Assembly: GCA_902795715.1 (NCBI GenBank)
Contig: CADBME010000185.1
Coordinates: forward strand, 1 to 5,554
Length of the DNA: 5,554 nt
From: an uncultured Lachnospiraceae bacterium
GTDB lineage: Bacteria; Bacillota_A; Clostridia; Lachnospirales; Lachnospiraceae
Reading direction: 5' to 3'
In this document: positions 1 through 5,176 of the stretch, in pieces
Position numbering within the stretch: position 1 is the first letter of the stretch
How the letters are laid out: each line of letters opens with the position of its first letter
The notes under the pieces: generated by a model
Databases searched by the model: none
What the model was told of the DNA's origin: nothing
Seen by the model: the letters and a program-made list of their open reading frames with translations, nothing else
Position numbers and translations under genes: made by a program

Positions 1-11
1 TAAAGATAATA

Positions 12-111
12 ACAAGTGGGCCCTTATGGCCCCTGATCTTGTAAGGCTCCGCCATCTCTTCACACAATGGCAGGAAGAGATGGCGGACGGGGGGGGCTGT
101 TACATAAACAG
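12..111 (+). other. Chain of three inverted repeats, possible structured RNA or 3' UTR
   Basis: No convincing gene is seen here, but the plus strand can fold into consecutive hairpins. The first is 12-16 with 38-42, enclosing 18-22 (GGGCC) with 28-32 (GGCCC). The second is the 13-bp perfect stem 48-60/75-87. The third is a small stem 97-101 (CTGTT) with 107-111 (AACAG). A run of eight G (89-96) lies between the second and third, and a terminator follows at 124-166. The order of stems ending in a terminator fits the 3' part of a small RNA or a structured 3' UTR of a gene lying left of the window. I do not recognise it as tmRNA, RNase P RNA, SRP RNA, 6S RNA, a T-box or a known riboswitch. The pairing is seen directly; the RNA interpretation is inference. 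Confidence 0.4.
48..87. repeat. 13-bp perfect inverted repeat with 14-nt loop
   Basis: TCCGCCATCTCTT (48-60) is exactly complementary to AAGAGATGGCGGA (75-87), with a 14-nt loop between. There is no T-tract after it on the plus strand (a G-run follows), so it is not itself an intrinsic terminator in that direction. It could be a stable RNA stem protecting a 3' end or part of a larger structured RNA. Confidence 0.7.
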
Positions 112-123
112 TAATCCCGGATC

Positions 124-166
124 GGCAGGATTTCTTGTTTCAATACATGAAATCCTGCCTTTTTTT
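124..166 (+). terminator. Rho-independent terminator of an upstream transcript
   Basis: An 11-bp perfect stem (GGCAGGATTTC, 124-134, with GAAATCCTGCC, 149-159) and a 14-nt loop are followed at once by seven T (160-166). This is a textbook intrinsic terminator on the plus strand. A separate promoter lies between it and the kinase gene, so it most likely ends a transcript entering from the left of the window rather than attenuating the kinase. Confidence 0.85.
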
Positions 167-186
167 CATAAAAATGATTATTTTAC

Positions 187-215
187 TGGACATGTTCTCT
201 GCGAAAAACTAAAAT
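187..215 (+). promoter_or_regulatory. Sigma-A-type promoter for the hybrid kinase
   Basis: TGGACA (187-192, five of six matches to TTGACA) is separated by 17 nt from TAAAAT (210-215, five of six matches to TATAAT). Transcription would start near 222, giving a leader of about 80 nt before the ATG at 305. The position just after the terminator at 124-166 and before the kinase supports the call. Confidence 0.6.
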
Positions 216-304
216 GTATTATATAGTACAGCATATGATTATGGATGTGCCATGTGGACAGGGTAGAATAAAAATCCGGGTTCCGGCTTGAAGAGGATAG
301 GGAT

Positions 305-2281
305 ATGACGTATTCGATCATCGGTATTCTGGCGACAATTATATTACTGATCAGCAACCGGGAGCTTTTCCGGGGCGCAGACAAGAGGGAACTTACCAGG
401 ACTCAGCTTTGCTATCGGAGTTTTCTTGTTGGCGTCCTGGCTTATTACATAACCGATATGCTTTGGGGAATTCTCGAATCCCACCGGCTAACCGCCATTC
501 TTTATGCTGATACGGCCATTCATTTTATCACCATGGCCGCTGCGGTCATGCTCTGGACCCGCTATGTCATTTCCTATCTGGGGGAGAAAAATGCCTTTGC
601 CAGCTTTCTTTCCTATGCCGGACAGTTCTTTCTGACCTTTGAAGTAATTGTCGTCATGGTCAATTTTTTCCGGCCCCTTCTTTTCTGGTTCGATGAAAGC
701 GGGTCCTATTATGCCGGCACGGCAAGGTATGTAACCCTGGCTATCCAGATTATACTTTTTGTACTGACCTCTGTTTATACACTGTGGATTACATCAAACA
801 CAGAAGGGGTAGTCAAACACCGTCACCTGACTGTAGGACTCTTTGGCATTTCCATGGCCCTTTGCATCGGTATACAGGTCTTTTATCCCCTGTTGCCCTT
901 CTATGCTATTGGATATCTGCTGGGCACCAGCCTTCTGCATACCTTTGTCATGGAGGATGAGAAGGAGGAATACCGAAGGGAACTGGAGGAGGCTATCGAG
1001 CGGGAAAAGCTGCAGAGGATCGAGCTGTCGGAAAGCAGGGAAGCCCTTAGGGATGCTCTTGCTTTGGCAGAAGATGCCAACAAGGCAAAAACGACCTTCC
1101 TTTCCAACATGAGCCATGAAATCCGCACCCCCATGAACGCCATCATCGGCCTTAACAGTATTGCCATGAATGACCCTGAGATAAGTGATCAGGTCAGGGA
1201 ATATCTGCAAAAAATCGACGACTCCGCCCGGCATCTGCTCAGTATCATCAATGACATTCTGGATATGAGCCGGATCGAATCCGGAAGAATGACCATCAAT
1301 CATGAGGAATTCTCCTTTAAAGAAGGTTTGGAACAGGTCAATACCATCATCAGTGGTCAGTGCAGGGAGAAGGGACTGGAATATAACTGGCAGATCAAGG
1401 GGCCTGTTGATGATTATTTTATCGGCGATATCATGAAACTCAAACAGGTCCTGATCAACATCCTGGGCAACGCGGTTAAGTTTACGCCGGAGGGAGGAAA
1501 AATCACCTTTGTCATCGAGGAGAGTGTCCGGCTCAATGGAAAAGCAAGCCTGAAGTTTGTAATCAGCGATACCGGAATCGGGATAAGCGATGAATATTTG
1601 CCCCACATTTTTGAGGCCTTTACCCAGGAAGATTCCTCTGCTACAAACCGATACGGAAGTACGGGACTTGGCATGCCGATTACAAAGAGCATAGTGGAAC
1701 TGATGAACGGTCATATTGAAGTGGAGAGTCAGAAGGGTAAGGGATCTGTTTTCACGGTTACCGTAACCCTCGATATGTCGGACAAAGAAAGTATCCCGGC
1801 GGAAGAAAAGAAGGAAGTCACGGAAAAAGGAGAAATCACGGAAAAGAAAGAAATCTCAGAAGAGAAGGAGATCTCAGAGGAGAAGGCAGGGAATCTGAAA
1901 GGTAAGCGGATACTTCTGGCGGAAGATGTCGCTGTCAATGCCGAAATCATTCATATGATTCTGTCCATGAAAGAGATGGAAACCGAACTGGCGGTGAACG
2001 GAAAGATAGCCGTGGAAATGTTTGAGAGCAGGCAGCCGGGTTATTATGACGCTGTCCTCATGGATATGCGCATGCCGGAGATGGACGGACTCGAAGCCAC
2101 AAGACGAATCCGGTCCATGGACAGGGCCGACGCGAAAACTGTACCCATCATTGCCTTGACCGCCAACGCCTTTGCCGAAGATGTTCAGCGAAGTATGCAG
2201 ACAGGTCTTAACGCCCACCTGAGCAAACCGGTGGAACCGGAAGCCCTCTTCCAGACATTGGAAGACCTGATAAAGGGATAA
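305..2281 (+). CDS. Membrane-bound hybrid sensor histidine kinase with C-terminal receiver domain
   Basis: The product senses an unknown signal at the membrane, autophosphorylates on histidine and passes the phosphate to its own receiver domain. Seven hydrophobic segments are seen at about residues 4-18, 38-57, 66-84, 102-123, 141-162, 175-194 and 196-215. A charged coiled-coil-like linker (217-262) leads to the HisKA H-box, with phospho-acceptor H271 in SHEIRTP. The HATPase domain (about 370-490) has the N-box NILGN with N389, D422 in the G1 motif DTGIGIS, an F-box FEAF, and GLGM (454-457) as G2. A repeat-rich acidic/lysine linker (504-527) precedes the receiver domain (534-656), which has E540/D541, phospho-acceptor D587 in LMDMRMPEMDG, T619 and K641. 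All expected catalytic residues are present. GAGG at 293-296 lies 8 nt before the ATG. No Hpt domain or output regulator is seen in the protein or its neighbours, so the downstream partner is unknown. Ligand specificity cannot be inferred from the membrane region. Confidence 0.95.
   Translation: MTYSIIGILATIILLISNRELFRGADKRELTRTQLCYRSFLVGVLAYYITDMLWGILESHRLTAILYADTAIHFITMAAAVMLWTRYVISYLGEKNAFASFLSYAGQFFLTFEVIVVMVNFFRPLLFWFDESGSYYAGTARYVTLAIQIILFVLTSVYTLWITSNTEGVVKHRHLTVGLFGISMALCIGIQVFYPLLPFYAIGYLLGTSLLHTFVMEDEKEEYRRELEEAIEREKLQRIELSESREALRDALALAEDANKAKTTFLSNMSHEIRTPMNAIIGLNSIAMNDPEISDQVREYLQKIDDSARHLLSIINDILDMSRIESGRMTINHEEFSFKEGLEQVNTIISGQCREKGLEYNWQIKGPVDDYFIGDIMKLKQVLINILGNAVKFTPEGGKITFVIEESVRLNGKASLKFVISDTGIGISDEYLPHIFEAFTQEDSSATNRYGSTGLGMPITKSIVELMNGHIEVESQKGKGSVFTVTVTLDMSDKESIPAEEKKEVTEKGEITEKKEISEEKEISEEKAGNLKGKRILLAEDVAVNAEIIHMILSMKEMETELAVNGKIAVEMFESRQPGYYDAVLMDMRMPEMDGLEATRRIRSMDRADAKTVPIIALTANAFAEDVQRSMQTGLNAHLSKPVEPEALFQTLEDLIKG
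1814..1885 (+). repeat. Four tandem 18-bp units coding a hexapeptide-repeat linker
   Basis: Four in-frame 18-bp units (1814-1831, 1832-1849, 1850-1867, 1868-1885) encode EVTEKG, EITEKK, EISEEK and EISEEK (residues 504-527). The last two units give identical peptides and differ at only a few bases. The repeat lies between the HATPase and receiver domains of the kinase and probably forms a flexible or helical charged spacer. Its codon-multiple length means unit number could change without breaking the frame. Confidence 0.85.
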
Positions 2282-2319
2282 ATAAAGTGAAAAGAACCGT
2301 CCCGGGCTTGTTCGATTGC

Positions 2320-2365
2320 AAAATAAGGCCGCCGCATTTTTCTGCGGCGGCCATCATCTATTTTT
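2320..2365. terminator. Hairpin terminator between convergent genes, probably bidirectional
   Basis: A 10-bp perfect GC-rich stem (GGCCGCCGCA, 2327-2336, with TGCGGCGGCC, 2343-2352) encloses a 6-nt loop. Read on the minus strand it is followed directly by a T-rich stretch (complement of 2320-2326), which suits the end of the gene at 2397-3329. On the plus strand the T-run (2361-2365) lies 8 nt beyond the stem, so termination of the kinase transcript there may be less efficient or may rely on the second palindrome at 2363-2381. Confidence 0.75.
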
Positions 2366-2381
2366 AAAAAGTCTTTTTAAA
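2363..2381. repeat. 19-bp AT-rich palindrome next to the convergent terminator
   Basis: TTTAAAAAG (2363-2371) and CTTTTTAAA (2373-2381) are exact reverse complements around a single central T. As RNA, the one-base centre would force several central pairs open, so it could form only a weak hairpin. As DNA, it is a near-perfect dyad. The role is unknown; it may simply be part of the transcript-end region of the convergent genes. Confidence 0.5.
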
Positions 2382-2396
2382 TGATCAAAAGGAAGA

Positions 2397-3329
2397 TCAG
2401 GACAAGGTCAGCTCTTCCGGAAAGATGCCATCCTCTTTTTTATCCGGGAAGAGAGAACTGCCGTAGTTCATGATGAAGTGGGCTTCAAAGGCGGCCTGTG
2501 CATCATAGAACTCATCCATCTTGTCATCGAGAGCATCGATGAATTCCTGATAATTGTCTGTAGTCAGCTCATCAAGTTCTTCCTCCGTATAGAGGTCATC
2601 GTCGTAATTCCTTCGAATGAATTCACGGATAAACTCCAGGAAGGCACTGTTATAAACCTCTCTGGTGTAGAAGAGAATCTGATCAACATCGACATCTTCC
2701 TTCTTCAGTTCCTGGTAGAGCTTGTAGTAGTTTTCATTCTCCATGCCCAGGAAGGCCAGAGAATGAGTTACCATGTACTCGTCCTTCTGGAAGAGAGAAA
2801 GATATCCGAACAGATACATGAGCTGGCGGAATGTCGCTACAAATTCCGAAGGATCATAGGTGATGTGGAAGGATGCGTAGCTGAACTTAACCCGGTAGAG
2901 AGCTTCCGTAATCAGCTTGCGAACGGATATCTCCTTGAAGGGTCCCGGAATCTGAATCTTATCTACATCAAAGGATGTGATGGTGAGCTGCTCGATAAAG
3001 CGAGCCAGGGTAACCCTGCATGCGTGATACTCGGAATAGGCATTCATATAAATAAAGAAATCCTGCCTGTCCTCGATATCACACTTTATGAAATCATAAA
3101 AATGTGTAAACTCATGGAAGAGGATGAACTTGATATAGTTCTCGGAATAAAGATGGAATCTGGGGTTCAGATGGAGGATATATTCCCCTCTCAGAAGCTC
3201 AAATAAATCGAAACTTCCCTCTACATACTCATCCGTATCGTAGCAGACATCGGTAATCTTCACATCTTCATCTATATCATATTTTTCCTTGTATTCATCC
3301 CAGAGGTTGTTAATCTCAGCAAGTGTCAT
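2397..3329 (-). CDS. Uncharacterised acidic protein with HExxH zinc-peptidase motif
   Basis: I do not recognise a named family. The 310-aa product contains FHEFTHFYDF with H72, E73 and H76 forming an HExxH motif, and an SEYHA segment with E100 that is a plausible third zinc ligand 24 residues further on. This resembles the gluzincin-like arrangement of small cytoplasmic metallopeptidases such as the IrrE/ImmA or SprT-like groups, although overall relatedness to either cannot be judged here. There is no signal peptide, membrane helix or N-terminal DNA-binding domain, so a cytoplasmic location is likely. The C-terminal third is very acidic (residues about 241-285, rich in D and E). The ATG at 3329 follows GAGG with 7 nt spacing. 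The gene has its own promoter (3509-3537), a leader of about 170 nt and its own terminator, and it converges on the kinase gene. Peptidase activity is inferred from the motif only; the substrate is unknown. Confidence 0.85.
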   Translation of the reverse strand: MTLAEINNLWDEYKEKYDIDEDVKITDVCYDTDEYVEGSFDLFELLRGEYILHLNPRFHLYSENYIKFILFHEFTHFYDFIKCDIEDRQDFFIYMNAYSEYHACRVTLARFIEQLTITSFDVDKIQIPGPFKEISVRKLITEALYRVKFSYASFHITYDPSEFVATFRQLMYLFGYLSLFQKDEYMVTHSLAFLGMENENYYKLYQELKKEDVDVDQILFYTREVYNSAFLEFIREFIRRNYDDDLYTEEELDELTTDNYQEFIDALDDKMDEFYDAQAAFEAHFIMNYGSSLFPDKKEDGIFPEELTLS

Positions 3330-3368
3330 GATCAGTCCTCTATAAATATATGAAAAGACGCTGAATTC

Positions 3369-3405
3369 GAACCGGTCCGGATGTTTTTTCCTTTCGGACA
3401 GGTTC
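3369..3405 (-). promoter_or_regulatory. Hairpin in the leader of the HExxH gene
   Basis: GAACCGGTCCG (3369-3379) pairs with CGGACAGGTTC (3395-3405) as an 11-bp stem with one mismatch and a 15-nt loop. It lies 40 to 76 nt upstream of the start codon of the minus-strand gene, inside its predicted leader. No T-tract follows in the direction of transcription, so it is not a simple attenuator. It may be an RNA structure or a protein-binding dyad. It matches no riboswitch I recognise. Confidence 0.45.
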
Positions 3406-3508
3406 TGACTTCATACAAAATACTGTGGTAATAATAAACTATATGAGATTCCCGGTACAAGTTATGGGAAAGGAAAATATCTTCACGAAACCATACTTAT
3501 ACAGATTT

Positions 3509-3537
3509 ATTATAACCTGAGCCAAAAAAAATAACAA
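3509..3537 (-). promoter_or_regulatory. Promoter for the HExxH gene, overlapping the upstream terminator
   Basis: On the minus strand TATAAT (3514-3509) is a perfect -10 box, 17 nt after TTGTTA (3537-3532, four of six matches to TTGACA). The -35 element lies inside the descending arm of the terminator stem for the gene at 3604-4959, and the spacer contains that terminator's T-tract. Transcription would start near 3502, giving a leader of about 170 nt. Confidence 0.6.
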
Positions 3538-3564
3538 GGAAAAAACTGTAGTTTTCCTTGTTAT
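3524..3564 (-). terminator. Rho-independent terminator of the C39-like peptidase gene
   Basis: On the minus strand a stem formed by 3564-3552 and 3543-3531 (13 bp, alternative pairing near the loop possible) is followed immediately by seven T (complement of 3530-3524). It lies 40 nt after the stop codon of the gene at 3604-4959 and should separate it from the downstream HExxH gene. Confidence 0.85.
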
Positions 3565-3603
3565 ATACGAAAAAATATTGTTCTTTTCAAGGTGGGGTCA
3601 TTC

Positions 3604-4959
3604 CTAATCCAGATCATCAATCCTCCGATAATAAAAGAAGGCCTGGGCGAAAAGATCTCCGGAGGAAAGGTCTTCTTTGGATACCCAGTTGCCCCACTCG
3701 GAAGTTCCCCGGCGGGGGAGCTTGTGGGGATCCAGAAGCAGGTATTTATCCCTGGAAGGACTGTAGGAAACAATAGCCCCGTAATGGCCGGGAAGATAGA
3801 CGATCGCGGTATCTCCGGAACCCAGTTTTTCCTGAAGGGATTCAAAGGAATCATCACTTCCGTCATAGGCAAATCCATACTTATATCCGAAATGCTCGGC
3901 AGCCACATGGAAGAAGCCGCTGTCCGTGCCAAAGTCTTCTATGCGATATCCTTCCTCAGCGGCAAAAGCTCCAATCTCAAATACATCAGGGAGCTGTCCT
4001 GTGACAGAGTAGATGGCATTAAAGGTTGCCAGTGCTCCGCATCCGGAAGTGGAGTAGTTACCGTGTTCCACCTTTTCTTTTTTTCCTTTTCCGTAATGGT
4101 AGTGAGCCCATTCCGGATCGTACTGGCAGAAGCAGCGAAGGGCATTCCCCTTGATTGCTTTTCTAGTCCTGAGGAGTCTCCATGATGTATACCGGTCAGT
4201 TGCGCTTCTTTTCAGTACCAGGCCCCGGCTTTCCTCGAGAGCCAGATATTTTCCTGTGCTTTGCTCCACGATCCGATAGGCATTTTCTTCCCGGATCAGA
4301 ACAAAGGAACCTGCATGATCTTTACCGACCCAGCGAATCTCAGCCTGGTCTTTAGCTCCGGCAGGATCAACAGCCATGGCTTCCTCATCGGGAAGGCTGA
4401 TACCCAGATAGAGTTTGCTGGAATTATTCATGATATGATAGGCATTGTTTCCAATATAGGTGAATTCGTATGTGCCGGACCGATTCTGTATGAAGGAGTC
4501 GCTCATGACATCGCCAAAGAAAAGGTTGGAAGAGTCCACAGCCTCTATCTTGTCCGCATACATTTCCATCCTGTACTTGCCGTCGGCGATTACCTGTTTG
4601 TCCCGCCCGTCATATTCCAGACCGCTTCCCTCGAATTCATCCTTTGTCACATAGCCATAGCGGGTCTTTTTTTTCTTTTTATACTTTACCTCGTACCAGG
4701 AACCATCCCGTCCTATACCTACGACACCCTCAAAGTCAGGAATAAAATCCACAACCTGACCGGAAGGCTCATCGTATACAGTCATACCGTGACGGGCGAC
4801 CATATAGATGTTGTCCGTTGTCCTTTCATAGGCATGCTCATAGGCTGAGACATGGCTGGGACAGAGAAGACAGGCCAGGCCAAAACCAAGCAGGGAAGTC
4901 CGGATAAGAGAGACGATGATTTTTTTATAATTATAATCTTTTAAACTCTTATTAAACAA
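3604..4959 (-). CDS. Secreted SH3 / beta-trefoil-like / C39-like cysteine peptidase
   Basis: The 451-aa product is probably exported and acts outside the cell or at the wall. A lysine-containing N-terminus and hydrophobic stretch (about 14-33) end in HVSA, a signal peptidase I-type site near residue 39. Residues about 50-108 look like a bacterial SH3 domain (VYDEPSG, GSWYEVKY, YGYV). Residues about 125-262 contain repeated blocks (YHIMNNSSKLYLGI, YRIVEQSTGKYLAL, SWRLL) typical of a ricin-type beta-trefoil, a carbohydrate-binding fold. The C-terminal 190 residues match a C39-like papain-fold peptidase: Q279 in QYDPEWA, C307 in TSGCGALA, H392 in GHYGAIV and D410 in LLLDP form the expected catalytic set. 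Start is TTG: GGAGG lies 5 nt before it, and the next in-frame ATG (residue 53) would remove the signal peptide. No ABC transporter lies nearby, so it is unlikely to be a bacteriocin-leader peptidase. The substrate is unknown; wall peptides or host/microbial proteins are possible. Confidence 0.9.
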   Translation of the reverse strand: MFNKSLKDYNYKKIIVSLIRTSLLGFGLACLLCPSHVSAYEHAYERTTDNIYMVARHGMTVYDEPSGQVVDFIPDFEGVVGIGRDGSWYEVKYKKKKKTRYGYVTKDEFEGSGLEYDGRDKQVIADGKYRMEMYADKIEAVDSSNLFFGDVMSDSFIQNRSGTYEFTYIGNNAYHIMNNSSKLYLGISLPDEEAMAVDPAGAKDQAEIRWVGKDHAGSFVLIREENAYRIVEQSTGKYLALEESRGLVLKRSATDRYTSWRLLRTRKAIKGNALRCFCQYDPEWAHYHYGKGKKEKVEHGNYSTSGCGALATFNAIYSVTGQLPDVFEIGAFAAEEGYRIEDFGTDSGFFHVAAEHFGYKYGFAYDGSDDSFESLQEKLGSGDTAIVYLPGHYGAIVSYSPSRDKYLLLDPHKLPRRGTSEWGNWVSKEDLSSGDLFAQAFFYYRRIDDLD

Positions 4960-4969
4960 AGAATCCTCC
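4957..4969 (-). promoter_or_regulatory. Ribosome binding site and TTG start of the secreted peptidase
   Basis: The minus strand reads GGAGG (4969-4965), a five-base spacer, then TTG (4959-4957). No ATG is found in frame until residue 53, beyond the signal peptide. The strong Shine-Dalgarno and intact export signal together fix the TTG as the likely start. Confidence 0.8.
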
Positions 4970-5013
4970 GATCTTGATTATTTGCAAAAAAGCTGCAGTG
5001 TCAAAACAGAAGG

Positions 5014-5022
5014 ATTATAACA
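5014..5022 (-). promoter_or_regulatory. Extended -10 promoter for the secreted peptidase gene
   Basis: On the minus strand TG (5022-5021), one base, then TATAAT (5019-5014) form an extended -10 element. No good -35 box is seen 17 nt upstream (TTTTAA, 5042-5037). Transcription would start near 5008, leaving a leader of about 48 nt. A TTGACA on the same strand (5004-4999) lacks a well-placed -10 that would leave room for the ribosome binding site. Confidence 0.55.
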
Positions 5023-5083
5023 TAAAAAGAGCTGTTTTAAAAGGCTTTTTTGTGCGGAATCCTTTGGCAGCTTATTCCTTCGG

Positions 5084-5113
5084 TTGACCATGGCCTTATA
5101 AAGATGGTATAAT
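5084..5113 (+). promoter_or_regulatory. Strong promoter for the MecA-like gene
   Basis: TTGACC (5084-5089), an 18-nt spacer and a perfect TATAAT (5108-5113) preceded by TGG (extended -10, 5105-5107) form a strong sigma-A-type promoter. Transcription would begin near 5120, about 57 nt before the ATG at 5177. It is divergent from the promoter of the secreted peptidase gene, with the two -10 boxes about 90 bp apart. Confidence 0.8.
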
Positions 5114-5176
5114 ATTTGAATGATTATTTGTTAATCTCTGTCTCAGCAGCAGGGTGCGACAGAAAGGAGGGATGGT

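Noticed and set aside
26..226. 66-codon plus-strand frame at the left end
   Set aside because: It lacks a ribosome binding site, its ATG lies in the first hairpin loop, and it runs straight through the terminator at 124-166. The peptide resembles nothing I know.
235..291. 18-codon upstream frame (ATG 235 to TGA 289-291) in the kinase leader
   Set aside because: It could be an upstream peptide, but no ribosome binding site precedes the ATG and the peptide shows no regulatory pattern, so it is not supported.
124..304. Terminator at 124-166 as a riboswitch or attenuator for the kinase
   Set aside because: A separate promoter (187-215) lies downstream of it, and I see no alternative antiterminator pairing or known aptamer.
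794..1714. 306-codon minus-strand frame inside the kinase gene
   Set aside because: It lies wholly opposite the HisKA and ATPase coding region, whose motifs are intact on the plus strand. Its own peptide shows no domain pattern.
2478..3206. 242-codon plus-strand frame opposite the HExxH gene
   Set aside because: The minus-strand gene has a good ribosome binding site, promoter, terminator and a catalytic motif; the plus-strand frame has none of these.
3592..4185. 197-codon plus-strand frame opposite the C39-like peptidase
   Set aside because: It overlaps the conserved catalytic domain on the other strand and starts at the edge of that gene's terminator, without a Shine-Dalgarno site.
4261..4848. 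195-codon plus-strand frame opposite the SH3/trefoil region
   Set aside because: It is antisense to a gene with recognisable domains and has no start signals or recognisable motifs of its own.
4976..5004. TTGACA on the minus strand (5004-4999) as the main promoter of the secreted peptidase
   Set aside because: The only matching -10 (AATAAT, 16-nt spacing) would start transcription about at the Shine-Dalgarno sequence, leaving no usable leader. The extended -10 at 5022-5014 fits better.
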